64,000 nt of DNA, taken from NCBI RefSeq assembly GCF_009498275.1, contig NZ_CP045643.1:3038001-3102000 (forward strand). The letters are read 5' to 3'. The position numbers were made by a program, and so were the translations under genes. The notes under the pieces are model-generated. The model did no database searches and was not told the DNA's origin. It was given only the letters and a program-made list of their open reading frames with translations. Of the stretch, positions 26,443 through 35,924 are shown one piece after another (position 1 is the first letter of the stretch; every line of letters begins with the position of its first letter). This DNA comes from Streptomyces fagopyri. Lineage in GTDB: Bacteria > Actinomycetota > Actinomycetes > Streptomycetales > Streptomycetaceae.

Positions 26443-29400
26443 GTGAGGCGAAGCAAGAACGGTCCCGAGCCGTCGGCACGGGGCAACTTCACCCCGCCGC
26501 CGCGCGGAGCGGCGTCCGCACAGGTGCCGGTTCCGGAGCCCGTGCCGGCGCCCGCGCCGAGCGGCGGTCGTCTGTCCCCCCGCAACTGGCGCGTACCCAC
26601 CAGGCTGAACGCGATCCTGCTCATACCCGTGGTCGTCGGCCTCGTGATGGGCGGCTTCCAGGTGAAGGGCTCGATCAACACCTGGCAGCAGGCCCAGGAC
26701 GCGGAGAAGACGGCCCGCCTGGTGCAGGCCGCGCTGGCCTACGGCGACAAGCTCTTCGTCGAGCGTGACGTCACCGCCCAGCCGCTGCTGCTGAACAAGG
26801 GCCCCCAGGACCCCACGGTCGTCAAGGCCTACAAGGAGACGGACCAGGCCGCGGCCGAGTTCGACCGGGTCGCCCAGAACATGCCGAAGACTCCGGGCCT
26901 GGAGCGGCGGCTCGCCATCTTCCGCAAGGTGGAGCCCGGCCTCGCCCTTCTGCGCAAGACCGCCTACAAGACCGTCAGTGCGGACGCCGACCAGAAGCCC
27001 CACGGTGTGGACACCGAGGAGGGCTACCTCCAGATCCAGCACCCGCTGATGGAGTTCGCCAACGAGCTCGGTCTGGGCACCGGAAACATCACCAGCTACG
27101 GCCGTACGGTCTACGCGATCTCGCTGTCCAAGGCCGCTCTGTCCCTCGAGCGGTCGATCGGTATGCACCTCCTGGTGAAGCCGGGCCCCGGCCTCGGGAC
27201 TTTCGCCACCCAGCGCACCGCCCTCGCCTCGTACGCGTACCTCGAGCGCATCGCCGTCGAGGAGTACCTCGGCGGTGGCACCGAGGCCGACGCCGCCAAG
27301 CTGGACACGGTCACGAAGCAGATCACGGCCGAGCTGAAGAGCGAGGCCACGCAGGCCGGGACCGCCGCCGCGGCCCAGGGCCAGAAGTACGTCCCCCCGC
27401 CGTCCGACATGGTCACGCGGGTCGCCACCCTTGCGTCGCCGCTCGACTCCGCGCGCGCCACGCTGGCCGCAAACGGCGTCACCCCGCAGAACTGGTGGGC
27501 GGTCAACACCGCCAAGTACAACGGCTACCGGCAGATCGAGTCCGACCTCGCCGACAAGGCGGTGGCCGAGGCCGCCAACATCGCCGACACCGCCAAGACC
27601 GACGCCTTCATCACCGGTGGCGCTGTCGTGCTCGCCCTGCTCGCCGCGTTCATCCTGGCAGGCATGGTCGCCCGCCAGATGAGCCGCGCGATGCGCCAGC
27701 TGCGCAACGCGGCCTTCGGCGTCGCCGAACAGCGTCTGCCGATGCTGGTCGACCAGCTCTCGCGCACCGACCCGGGCCGCGTGGACACCCGCGTGCAGCC
27801 CATCCCGATCACCACCACGGACGAGATCGGCGAGGTCGCCCGCGCCTTCGACCAGGTCCACCGGGAGGCCGTCCGGCTCGCCGCCGAGCAGGCTCTCCTC
27901 CGGGGCAACATCAACGCGATCTTCACGAACCTGTCGCGCCGCAACCAGTCGCTGATCGAGGGCCAGCTGACCCTGATCACCGACCTGGAGAACAACGAGG
28001 CCGACCCGGACCAGCTGGAGAACCTCTTCCGCCTGGACCACCTCGCGACCCGTATGCGCCGCAACGGCGAGAACCTCCTGGTCCTCGCCGGCGAGGAGCC
28101 CGGCCGCCGCTGGGACCAGCCGGTGCCCCTCGTGGACGTCCTGCGCGCCGCCTCCTCCGAGGTGGAGCAGTACGAGCGCGTCGAGCTCTCCGGTGTCCCG
28201 GAGGCCGAGATCCACGGCCGGGCCGTCACCGACCTCGTGCACCTGCTCGCCGAGCTGCTGGAGAACGCCACCACGTTCTCCTCCCCGCAGACCAAGGTCC
28301 GCGTCACCGCGACCCGTCTCCCGGACGGCCGCGTCATGGTCGAGATCCACGACAAGGGCATCGGCCTCACCGCCGAGGACTTCGCGGACATCAACCACAA
28401 GCTGGCCAACCCGCCGACCGTGGACGCCGCGATCTCCCAGCGCATGGGCCTGTTCGTGGTCGGCCGGCTGTCCGACCGGCACGGCATCCGCGTCCAGCTG
28501 CGTCCCTCGGGCGAGCAGGCGGGAACGACCTCACTGGTCATGCTCCCCGACGCGATCACCCATGGTGGTGGAGGCGAACAGCAAGTGCAGCGCGACGAGT
28601 TCACCGTCTCGCAGATCATCCCGGAGCAGGAGCAGCCCTTCCAGGCGGAGTCCTTCCAGGCGCAGTCGACACGCACCGCCGCGGAACTCGGCTTCGACGA
28701 CAGCCGCTACACCGAAGTCCCGGACGACATCCGCGAGTTGGACCCGGTCGGCCGCTCCCTGGTACGTGAGGAGCGCCGCGCGGCCCTGGAGGCCCAGACG
28801 ACGGGCCAGCCGGACGCCCTGGAGGCCGGGCAGTACCCGGACGACTTCAGCGCGCCCCAGCCCGGCTACGACGGCGCCCAGCCGTCCTTCGAGGGCGGAC
28901 AGCCCGCGTACGGCAACGGACAGGGCGCGTACGAGGGGCAGCCGGCGACGTTCGACCAGCAGTCGGCGTACGAGGCACCGCAGCAGCCGACGTACGACGA
29001 GACGTACTTCCCGGCGAACGGCGGCTACCCGGAGCCCGGGTACCCGGAGCAGTCCCAGGAGGAGTCCGTGGAGGCGCCCGGCGCCGCGAAGGAGACCTTC
29101 GCCGCGTTCGAGGAGCCGTCCTACCAGGACGACTGGCCGCAGCGGGACGCGTACCAGAACGACTACCGGCCCGGGTACGCTCCGGGTGCGGAATCCGCGC
29201 AGGTCGCTGACGCGGGTGAGCAGGACAGCGTAGGCTTCGGCCGTCCAGGACCCGCCCCCTCGTCCGCTCACCAGCTGACCGACGCCGGGCTGCCGCGCCG
29301 CGGATCCGCCGCGAGCGGCGCGAACGGCCGGCGTCCTGTCGACTCGGGTGCCCAGGGGGCCCAGACACCGCCCGCGGCTCTCGCGGGCCATGGCGACGGC

Positions 29401-29703
29401 GACGGCAGCGACGACTGGCGTTCGTCCAACGACGACCGCTGGCAGCGTGCCGAGCGGCTCAAGAAGCCCAAGGCGGGCGGGGTCACCTCGTCCGGGCTGC
29501 CGCGCCGGGTCCCCAAGGCCAACCTGGTCGAGGGAACCGCGGAATCGACCCCGCAGGGCGGCCCCCAGGTCTCCCGCGCTCCCGAGGACATCCGGGGCAG
29601 GCTCAGCAACCTGCGCCGCGGCGTGCAGCAGGGGCGCAATGCCAGTAGTGACACGAACGGTCAGGGCTTCGGTTCTGACAGCACCTACAACCAGGAGCGT
29701 TAG
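26443..29703 (+). CDS. second conservon sensor protein CvnA
   Basis: This 1086-residue paralogue of the protein at 20788 has the same layout: membrane segments near residues 55-75 and 388-412, HAMP, and an ATPase domain with ELLENATTFSSPQ near residue 603. The catalytic region is closely related to the first copy, but the sensor domain and tail differ, suggesting different signals. The tail is Tyr/Gln/Pro/Gly-rich without the 51-bp repeat. GTG at 26443 has the same agaggttg at 11-base spacing seen in copy one. Confidence 0.92.
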   Translation: MRRSKNGPEPSARGNFTPPPRGAASAQVPVPEPVPAPAPSGGRLSPRNWRVPTRLNAILLIPVVVGLVMGGFQVKGSINTWQQAQDAEKTARLVQAALAYGDKLFVERDVTAQPLLLNKGPQDPTVVKAYKETDQAAAEFDRVAQNMPKTPGLERRLAIFRKVEPGLALLRKTAYKTVSADADQKPHGVDTEEGYLQIQHPLMEFANELGLGTGNITSYGRTVYAISLSKAALSLERSIGMHLLVKPGPGLGTFATQRTALASYAYLERIAVEEYLGGGTEADAAKLDTVTKQITAELKSEATQAGTAAAAQGQKYVPPPSDMVTRVATLASPLDSARATLAANGVTPQNWWAVNTAKYNGYRQIESDLADKAVAEAANIADTAKTDAFITGGAVVLALLAAFILAGMVARQMSRAMRQLRNAAFGVAEQRLPMLVDQLSRTDPGRVDTRVQPIPITTTDEIGEVARAFDQVHREAVRLAAEQALLRGNINAIFTNLSRRNQSLIEGQLTLITDLENNEADPDQLENLFRLDHLATRMRRNGENLLVLAGEEPGRRWDQPVPLVDVLRAASSEVEQYERVELSGVPEAEIHGRAVTDLVHLLAELLENATTFSSPQTKVRVTATRLPDGRVMVEIHDKGIGLTAEDFADINHKLANPPTVDAAISQRMGLFVVGRLSDRHGIRVQLRPSGEQAGTTSLVMLPDAITHGGGGEQQVQRDEFTVSQIIPEQEQPFQAESFQAQSTRTAAELGFDDSRYTEVPDDIRELDPVGRSLVREERRAALEAQTTGQPDALEAGQYPDDFSAPQPGYDGAQPSFEGGQPAYGNGQGAYEGQPATFDQQSAYEAPQQPTYDETYFPANGGYPEPGYPEQSQEESVEAPGAAKETFAAFEEPSYQDDWPQRDAYQNDYRPGYAPGAESAQVADAGEQDSVGFGRPGPAPSSAHQLTDAGLPRRGSAASGANGRRPVDSGAQGAQTPPAALAGHGDGDGSDDWRSSNDDRWQRAERLKKPKAGGVTSSGLPRRVPKANLVEGTAESTPQGGPQVSRAPEDIRGRLSNLRRGVQQGRNASSDTNGQGFGSDSTYNQER

Positions 29704-29704
29704 T

Positions 29705-30127
29705 GTGAGCCCGATGAGCCAGGCGGCGCAGAACCTGAACTGGTTGATCACCAACTTCGTGGACAACACCCCCGGGGTGTCCCACACCGTGGTGGTCTCC
29801 GCCGACGGACTCCTTCTGGCGATGTCCGAAGGCTTTCCCCGTGACCGCGCGGACCAGCTCGCGGCGGTCGCGTCCGGTCTGACCTCGCTGACCGCGGGCG
29901 CGTCCCGCATCTTCGAGGGCGGCAGCGTGAACCAGACGGTTGTGGAGATGGAGCGAGGATTCCTCTTCATCATGTCCGTTTCCGATGGTTCGTCGCTCGC
30001 GGTCCTTGCACATCCCGAAGCGGACATCGGTCTCATCGGGTACGAGATGGCCCTTCTGGTGGACCGTGCGGGTACGGTCCTGACACCGGATCTACGAGCG
30101 GAGCTCCAAGGGAGCCTTCTCAACTAA
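29705..30127 (+). CDS. second conservon roadblock/LC7 protein CvnB
   Basis: The 140-residue protein is nearly the same as the first CvnB, with changes such as GGSVNQTVVEM and HPEADIGLIGYEM. GTG at 29705 has aggag seven bases upstream. Third-codon-position differences from the first copy are frequent, unlike in cvnD. Confidence 0.93.
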   Translation: MSPMSQAAQNLNWLITNFVDNTPGVSHTVVVSADGLLLAMSEGFPRDRADQLAAVASGLTSLTAGASRIFEGGSVNQTVVEMERGFLFIMSVSDGSSLAVLAHPEADIGLIGYEMALLVDRAGTVLTPDLRAELQGSLLN

Positions 30128-30221
30128 CAGACAGACCGTGCGTTTTGGTGTCCCGGGGCCGTAAGGTTTCGGGACGCGGTCCCACATGGATGGGTGCCAG
30201 GCACAGTCGGAGGAGGAGAAA

Positions 30222-30812
30222 GTGGCAACACCCCCAGGCGGTTCGTCTTCGGGCAACTGGTCGTACGGCCCCGGCCAGGGGCAGGGCCAGGGTGACGGTT
30301 CGCAGAACCCGAACCGTTACAACTTCCCCTCCGCACCAAGCCACCGACGCCAGCAGCCGTACACGCCGCAGGGCCCCGGCCCCTCGCCGTACGACCAGCC
30401 CCCGGCGCCGCGCATCCAGCCGGTGCAGCCGCAGCGACGCACACCGGAGGCGGCGCCCGCGGGTTCGTCGAACAACCCTCTGGTGCGTCCGTACGCCATG
30501 ACGGGCGGCCGCACCAGGCCTCGTTACCAGCTCGCCATCGAGGCGCTGGTGCACACCACCGCACAACCGCACCAGATGCAGGGCCAGTTGCCCGAGCATC
30601 AGCGGATCTGCAATCTCTGCCGGGAGATCAAGTCGGTGGCCGAGATCTCGGCCCTGCTGACCATCCCTCTCGGTGTGGCCAGGATTCTCGTCGCCGACTT
30701 GGCGGAGGCGGGCCTGGTCGCCATTCATCAGCCGGGCGGCGACGAGAGCGCCGGCGGCCAGCCAGCCGTGACATTGCTCGAAAGGGTGCTCAGTGGACTT
30801 CGCAAGCTCTAG
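30222..30812 (+). CDS. second conservon DUF742 protein CvnC
   Basis: The 196-residue protein carries an 80-residue N-terminal extension rich in Gly, Pro, Gln and Tyr (for example NWSYGPGQGQGQGDGSQNPN), then the DUF742 domain with PEHQRICNLCREIKSVAEIS. GTG at 30222 follows an excellent ggaggaggagaaa ribosome site. The extension resembles the tail of the cvnA products and may mediate contacts. It overlaps cvnD by 20 bases like the first copy. Confidence 0.92.
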   Translation: MATPPGGSSSGNWSYGPGQGQGQGDGSQNPNRYNFPSAPSHRRQQPYTPQGPGPSPYDQPPAPRIQPVQPQRRTPEAAPAGSSNNPLVRPYAMTGGRTRPRYQLAIEALVHTTAQPHQMQGQLPEHQRICNLCREIKSVAEISALLTIPLGVARILVADLAEAGLVAIHQPGGDESAGGQPAVTLLERVLSGLRKL

Positions 30813-31374
30813 CGGAGGGCCTTCCCGCTCCACCACGTCCGCGAAGATCGTGGTGGCGGGCGGCTTCGGCGTGGGCAAGACCACGTTCGTCGGCGCCGTC
30901 TCGGAGATCAACCCGCTGCGCACCGAGGCCGTCATGACGTCCGCATCCGCGGGCATCGACGACCTCACGCACACCGGAGACAAGACGACCACCACCGTCG
31001 CCATGGACTTCGGCCGCATCACCCTGGACCAGGACCTGATCCTGTACCTCTTCGGTACACCCGGTCAGGACCGCTTCTGGTTCATGTGGGACGACCTCGT
31101 CCGCGGCGCCATCGGCGCGATCGTCCTGGTCGACACCCGCCGTCTCGCCGACTGCTTCCCCGCGGTCGACTACTTCGAGAACTCCGGGCTGCCTTTCGTC
31201 ATCGCCCTCAACGGCTTCGACGGCAGCCAGCCGTACAACCCGGACGAGGTGCGCGAGGCGCTGCAGATCGGCCCCGACACGCCGATCATCACGACGGACG
31301 CCCGGCACCGCGCGGACGCGAAGAGCGCGCTGATCACCCTGGTCGAGCACGCGCTCATGGCCCGCCTGCGGTAG
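30793..31374 (+). CDS. second conservon small GTPase CvnD
   Basis: The 193-residue GTPase differs from the first CvnD mainly at the N-terminus (two extra residues) and near residue 145 (GSQPYNPDEVREA). P-loop and switch motifs are the same. The near-identity of the two suggests they might share partners across conservons. A very strong terminator follows 28 bases after the stop. Confidence 0.95.
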   Translation: MDFASSSGGPSRSTTSAKIVVAGGFGVGKTTFVGAVSEINPLRTEAVMTSASAGIDDLTHTGDKTTTTVAMDFGRITLDQDLILYLFGTPGQDRFWFMWDDLVRGAIGAIVLVDTRRLADCFPAVDYFENSGLPFVIALNGFDGSQPYNPDEVREALQIGPDTPIITTDARHRADAKSALITLVEHALMARLR

Positions 31375-31402
31375 TCGCTCCGCGCGGCCGACACCGGAAC
31401 AG

Positions 31403-31440
31403 AGGGGCGGGTTCTCCACGGAAGTGGAGAACCCGCCCCT
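31403..31440 (+). terminator. strong terminator of the second conservon
   Basis: A perfect 17-bp stem (aggggcgggttctccac and its complement) around a ggaa loop. It is the most stable hairpin I see in the window. Confidence 0.9.
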
Positions 31441-32040
31441 CCGCCGCTCTCCGCAACGCTTCCGCCCCGGGCGACACCTCACGCTTCCGAGCCACCGGCC
31501 CTCAACCGCGGCAGCGCCTCAACCCCGGCCGCGCTTCCGGACCGGCGACACCTCAGCCCCGGCGGGGCCTGTGAGCCTGCGAAGCCTGCGCCGCGGCCGC
31601 GCTTCCCGACCCGGCGGCTCCTCAACCGCTGGACTGCGCTTCCGACCCGGCGAGACCTCAGCGCCGACGGCTCCTGAGTCGCAGCTTCGCTTCCGGGCCG
31701 GCGCCGCCTCAGTCCCAGCCGGGTCTCGGTCCCAGCCGGGTCTCGGTCCCGGCTGTGCTCACGACACGGCGGGGCTTCCCTCCCCGCGGCGCGACCTCCC
31801 CGCAGCGCCCCCTCCGGGCAAGCGTGCCCCGGGGTTCCGCCCTCCCGGCGGGGTTTTCGTCTCCCCGTGCGTGTTCGGGCCGCCGCGCTTTCCCCCGGCG
31901 GGACTTCGCGGCGGCTCCGGGAGTGCTTCCCTCGCCATCGGATGCCGAACCGCCGCCGGGCACGGGTAGCACGGCGGAGGCCCCGCACACCCCGGCGTCC
32001 CGCCCGTGCCCCGGACAGGGCCCCGCGGGCGCGGGCGGGC
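31441..32040. other. non-coding region with a decayed repeat family
   Basis: No gene is supported. The core cgcttccg (followed loosely by a ccggcg and a cctca block) recurs at 31457, 31482, 31532, about 31601 (one change), 31637 and 31688. A 17-bp direct repeat gtcccagccgggtctcg lies at 31712 and 31729. It looks like an old, diverged tandem array. Confidence 0.6.
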
Positions 32041-32047
32041 ACGGCGA

Positions 32048-32077
32048 AGGGGCCCGCTCCGTCCGGAGCGGGCCCCT
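32048..32077 (-). terminator. terminator of accB-accE
   Basis: A perfect 13-bp stem (aggggcccgctcc and ggagcgggcccct) with a four-base loop, 22 bases past the accE stop. Confidence 0.85.
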
Positions 32078-32099
32078 CGTCACGTACAGGCGCCGCAGG

Positions 32100-32294
32100 C
32101 TAGCCGTGCCAGCTGTGCGGGGCCCGGAAGCCGGGCTCGCGCTCCAGACGGCGCCAGCCGGCCTTCGCGCGGCCTCGGTGGGTGGGCTTGGTGTCCGGCT
32201 GGGCGGCCGCCCGGGCCAGGAGGATGGCCGTGATGGCGGCGACTTCCTCGGGCTCGGCGTGGCCCTTCTCGACGCGGATCTCAGGGTCGTTCAT
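32100..32294 (-). CDS. accE: acyl-CoA carboxylase epsilon subunit
   Basis: This 64-residue actinobacterial epsilon subunit (RVEKGHAEPEEVAAITAILL, then an Arg/Trp-rich end with WRRLEREPGF) stimulates the carboxyltransferase complex. Such subunits are small, poorly conserved and encoded beside the beta subunit. It lies 57 bases downstream of accB on the same strand. Confidence 0.9.
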   Translation of the reverse strand: MNDPEIRVEKGHAEPEEVAAITAILLARAAAQPDTKPTHRGRAKAGWRRLEREPGFRAPHSWHG

Positions 32295-32351
32295 AGGTGT
32301 CAGTCTCCGTGAGAGAGGTTTCCGCGGCGCTGCCGCGGAGGAGCCGCAGGG

Positions 32352-33941
32352 TTACTGCGGGGGGTTGCCGTGCTTGCGGGAGGGCAGGTCCGCGTGCTTC
32401 GTCTGCAGCATCGCCAGGGAGCGGATGAGGACCTCGCGGGTCTCGGCGGGGTCGATGACGTCGTCGACCAGGCCGCGCTCGGCCGCGTAGTAGGGGTGCA
32501 TGAGCTCGGCCTTGTACTCCTTGACCATGCGTACACGCATGCCCTCGGGGTCGGCGGCGTCGGCGATCTGGCGGCGGAAGATGACGTTGGCGGCGCCCTC
32601 GGCGCCCATCACGGCGATCTCGTTGGTGGGCCACGCGTACGTGAGGTCCGCGCCGATGGACTGGGAGTCCATGACGATGTAGGCGCCGCCGTACGCCTTG
32701 CGCAGGATCAGCGAGATCCTCGGCACCGTCGCGTTGCAGTACGCGTACAGGAGCTTCGCGCCGTGCCGGATGATCCCGCCGTGTTCCTGGTCCACCCCGG
32801 GCAGGAACCCCGGAACGTCCAGGAGGGTGATGATCGGAACGTTAAAAGCGTCACACATCTGGACAAAGCGCGCAGCTTTTTCGGAGGCCTCGATGTCCAG
32901 GACGCCGGCGAGGGTCTGCGGCTGGTTGGCGACGATGCCCACCACCTGGCCGTCCAGGCGGGCCAGCGCGCAGATGATGTTGCGGGCCCAGCGCTCGTGG
33001 ACCTCCAGGTAGTCGCCGTCGTCGACGAGTTCCTCGATGACCTTCGTCATGTCGTAGGGCCGGTTGCCGTCGGCGGGCACCAGGTCGAGGAGAACGTCGC
33101 CGCGCCGGTCCGCGGGGTCCTCGGCGGCCACCCGCGGCGGGTTCTCGCGGTTGTTCTGCGGGAGCATCGACAGGAGGTAGCGGACCTCCGCGATGCAGGT
33201 CTCCTCGTCGTCGTACGCGAAGTGGGCCACGCCGCTGGTCTCGGCGTGCACGTCGGCGCCGCCGAGCCCGTTCTGGCTGATCTCCTCGCCGGTGACGGCC
33301 TTGACCACGTCCGGGCCGGTGATGAACATCTGCGAGGTCTCACGGACCATGAACACGAAGTCCGTCAGAGCCGGGCTGTAGGCAGCGCCGCCCGCGCACG
33401 GGCCGAGCATCACCGAGATCTGCGGGATGACACCGGAGGCCTTCGTGTTGCGCTGGAAGATGCCGCCGTAGCCGGCCAGCGCCGAGACACCCTCCTGGAT
33501 CCGGGCGCCCGCACCGTCGTTGAGGGACACCAGCGGCGCACCGGCGGCGATGGCCATGTCCATGATCTTGTGGATCTTCGTGGCGTGCGCCTCGCCCAGC
33601 GCGCCGCCGAAGATACGGAAGTCGTGCGCGTAGACGAAGACCGTACGGCCCTCCACCGTGCCCCAGCCGGTGATCACACCGTCCGTGTACGGCTTCTTGG
33701 CCTCCAGGCCGAACCCGGTCGCCCGGTGCCGGCGCAACTGCTCGACCTCCTGGAAGGATCCGGGGTCGAGGAGCAGCTCGATCCGCTCCCGGGCGGTCAG
33801 CTTGCCCTTGGCGTGCTGGGCCTCGGTCGCCTTCTCGCTGGGGCCGCGCAGTGCCTCCGCACGAATCGCGTGCAGTTCGGCCACGCGCCCGCGTGCGTCC
33901 GTGGGTTCGCCTGAGGGTGCGGCCTCGTCCAAAACGGTCAT
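32352..33941 (-). CDS. accB: acyl-CoA carboxylase carboxyltransferase (beta) subunit
   Basis: The 529-residue protein carries both crotonase-like halves of a carboxyltransferase: GKLTARERIELLLDPGSF near the start, ASGVIPQISVMLGPCAGGAA in the N half, and PGFLPGVDQEHGGIIRHGAK with KAYGGAYIVM in the C half. It carboxylates acetyl- or propionyl-CoA with a separate biotin alpha subunit not in this window. Adjacent accE argues for the essential acetyl/propionyl enzyme of fatty acid and malonyl-CoA supply. Substrate preference is not readable with certainty. Confidence 0.93.
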   Translation of the reverse strand: MTVLDEAAPSGEPTDARGRVAELHAIRAEALRGPSEKATEAQHAKGKLTARERIELLLDPGSFQEVEQLRRHRATGFGLEAKKPYTDGVITGWGTVEGRTVFVYAHDFRIFGGALGEAHATKIHKIMDMAIAAGAPLVSLNDGAGARIQEGVSALAGYGGIFQRNTKASGVIPQISVMLGPCAGGAAYSPALTDFVFMVRETSQMFITGPDVVKAVTGEEISQNGLGGADVHAETSGVAHFAYDDEETCIAEVRYLLSMLPQNNRENPPRVAAEDPADRRGDVLLDLVPADGNRPYDMTKVIEELVDDGDYLEVHERWARNIICALARLDGQVVGIVANQPQTLAGVLDIEASEKAARFVQMCDAFNVPIITLLDVPGFLPGVDQEHGGIIRHGAKLLYAYCNATVPRISLILRKAYGGAYIVMDSQSIGADLTYAWPTNEIAVMGAEGAANVIFRRQIADAADPEGMRVRMVKEYKAELMHPYYAAERGLVDDVIDPAETREVLIRSLAMLQTKHADLPSRKHGNPPQ

Positions 33942-34618
33942 GTAGCGACCTTACGAAGTCGAACAAGAAAAGCGAGCCGTCGACTCCGTACAGTCTCCGG
34001 CCTGTTTTCCTGGTACCCCTGAACAGAACCTCGACCACATGCAGGCGATCTGACTGCTCAGGGGGCATGTGGCTTGTAGAGGTCGCACAAAGCCGTCAGC
34101 TGAGAGTCACCTCACATTCACGGGTGGCACATACCATCCCCGGAGTGAATCGGCCCCTCGGACGGCGGCGCGCGCCAGGCGTCCCGGCCGCCGGATCGAC
34201 CCGGATCCGCCCCGACGCGCGGGGCGCGGCCGCCCCGCCGGCCACCGGCCGGTCGCGTACGGGTCAGTGACGCTCCCCCGGCACCGTAAGGCGTGTTCGC
34301 GCCCGCCGACGCGTCCGGTCCGGGCGGCGAGGGCGGTCAGTCCGTCGTCACCGGTGACCCTCGGCGCGGCGTCGCGCCGACAGCGGCCGGCCGGCCCCCA
34401 CCTGCGGGAAGGCGGGACGACTCGACACGGCCGGGGGCCGGCGCCGGGAAGCGACGCGTCGAAACGCACAGTAACGTCGACAACACACAGCGGATGATGT
34501 TGAAAGTTGAATGGAATAGGTCTACCGTCACTCCTGTTCACCTCGTTGAATGTTTAACAAAATTGATCTCGCGGTTCCGCTTCCCCGATCCGCGACCCCG
34601 TCCCCTCAGGAGCACGTC
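33942..34618. other. 677-bp region between accB and the YceI gene
   Basis: No convincing gene. The right end is AT-richer than its surroundings and contains three direct copies of gttgaa (34499, 34506, 34545) and a gttgaatgtttaac dyad at 34545-34558, probably the promoter and operator of the YceI gene. The middle is ordinary GC-rich sequence. Confidence 0.5.
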
Positions 34619-35230
34619 ATGGGCATCTTCGGCCGCAAGACCACCGACACCCCCGCCACCGGCGCGGCAGCCGCCGCCGTGAACCCCGCCCTCGCGGCCC
34701 TCACCGGCGAGTACACGATCGACCCGGCGCACTCGACGATCGGCTTCGTCGCGCGCCACGCGATGGTCACGAACGTCAAGGGCTCCTTCAAGGACTTCGA
34801 GGGAGCGCTGCACCTGGACGGCGCCGACCCGTCCAGGTCCACCGCCACGATCGACGTCAAGATGGAGAGCATCGACACGGGCTCCGCCGACCGCGACACC
34901 CACCTCAAGAGCTCGGACTTCTTCAAGACCGACGAGTTCCCGGCGATGACCTTCCGTTCCACCAAGGCGGAAGCCCTGGGCGGGGACGACTACCGCATCA
35001 CCGGTGAGCTGTCGATCCTCGGCACCACCAAGCCGCTCAGCATCGACCTGGAGTTCAACGGCTCGGCGAAGGACCCGTTCGGCAACGAGCGCGTCGGCTT
35101 CGAGGGCAAGGCGGAGATCCTGCGCTCCGAGTGGGGCCTCACCTGGAACGCGGCCCTGGAGACCGGTGGCGTCCTCGTCTCCGACAAGATCAAGCTGAAC
35201 TTCGACATCTCGGCGATCAAGAACGCCTGA
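34619..35230 (+). CDS. YceI-family lipocalin-like protein
   Basis: The 203-residue protein matches the YceI isoprenoid-binding family: LTGEYTIDPAHSTIGFVARH, then GSFKDFEGALHLDG and WNAALETGGVLVSDKIKL. Unlike the E. coli periplasmic protein it has no signal peptide; residues 1-30 are a short Ala-rich extension, so it is probably cytoplasmic. ATG at 34619 is preceded by caggag at eight bases. The gttgaa-rich promoter region suggests regulation by a dimeric repressor. Confidence 0.9.
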   Translation: MGIFGRKTTDTPATGAAAAAVNPALAALTGEYTIDPAHSTIGFVARHAMVTNVKGSFKDFEGALHLDGADPSRSTATIDVKMESIDTGSADRDTHLKSSDFFKTDEFPAMTFRSTKAEALGGDDYRITGELSILGTTKPLSIDLEFNGSAKDPFGNERVGFEGKAEILRSEWGLTWNAALETGGVLVSDKIKLNFDISAIKNA

Positions 35231-35426
35231 CCCGCCGCCGCACGGCACCCTGAGCGCGCCCGTCCTCTACTCCCCCCGTACCGGGAGGGCGGGCGCTCCG
35301 GCGTGTCCGCGCCCATGGGGCCGGCTCACGCGCCGGTCACGCGCCGGCACCGGCTCGCGGTCGCCCCCCGCCGGGGCCCGCGATATCCCGGTGCGGTGGC
35401 CGTCGCCTGGGAGCTAGCCTCCGGGC

Positions 35427-35924
35427 ATGACCTGGTTGCCTGCCGGCTTCGCGCATCCCCTTCGTGTCGAACTGTCCGGAGGGCATCACCTCAGGCCCAT
35501 CACGGGCGCCGACGCGGCCATGGACCATCCGGTCGTCATGGGCTCGCGCGAGCGGCTGTGGTCCCTCTTCGGGGAGGCCTGGGGGTGGCCCGCCGAGACC
35601 ATGACGTACGAGGCGAACCGGAAGGATCTGGAGCGGCACGAGGCCGAGATCGCCGCTCATGAGTCGTTCAACTACGTCCTGCTGGACGGGACCGGCACCG
35701 CCGAGTACGGATGCGTCTACATCGACCCGCCGGAGAAGGCCGGGGCCGACGCCGAGATCTGCTGGTGGGTGACGGACGAGAAGGCCGGTACGGGTCTGGA
35801 GCGGGAGCTGGAGTCGCTGGTGCCCCGGTGGATCGCCGAGGACTGGCCCTTCGAACGGCCGCGGTTCATCGGCCGCGATCTGTCGTGGTCCGAGTGGCTC
35901 GCCCTGCCCGACGCGCGTGTGTAG
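35427..35924 (+). CDS. GNAT-type N-acetyltransferase
   Basis: The 165-residue protein begins MTWLPAGFAHPLRVELSGGH and has the GNAT-like core FNYVLLDGTGTAEYGCVYID followed by ADAEICWWVTDE. The acetyl-CoA loop is weakly conserved, and the fold is inferred from this strand-turn pattern. The target is unknown. It stands alone downstream of the YceI gene. Confidence 0.75.
   Translation: MTWLPAGFAHPLRVELSGGHHLRPITGADAAMDHPVVMGSRERLWSLFGEAWGWPAETMTYEANRKDLERHEAEIAAHESFNYVLLDGTGTAEYGCVYIDPPEKAGADAEICWWVTDEKAGTGLERELESLVPRWIAEDWPFERPRFIGRDLSWSEWLALPDARV

Noticed and set aside
34069..34541. Open frames on both strands in the accB-YceI gap
   Set aside because: No ribosome site, no conserved pattern and mutual overlap; the region looks like promoter DNA plus spacer.
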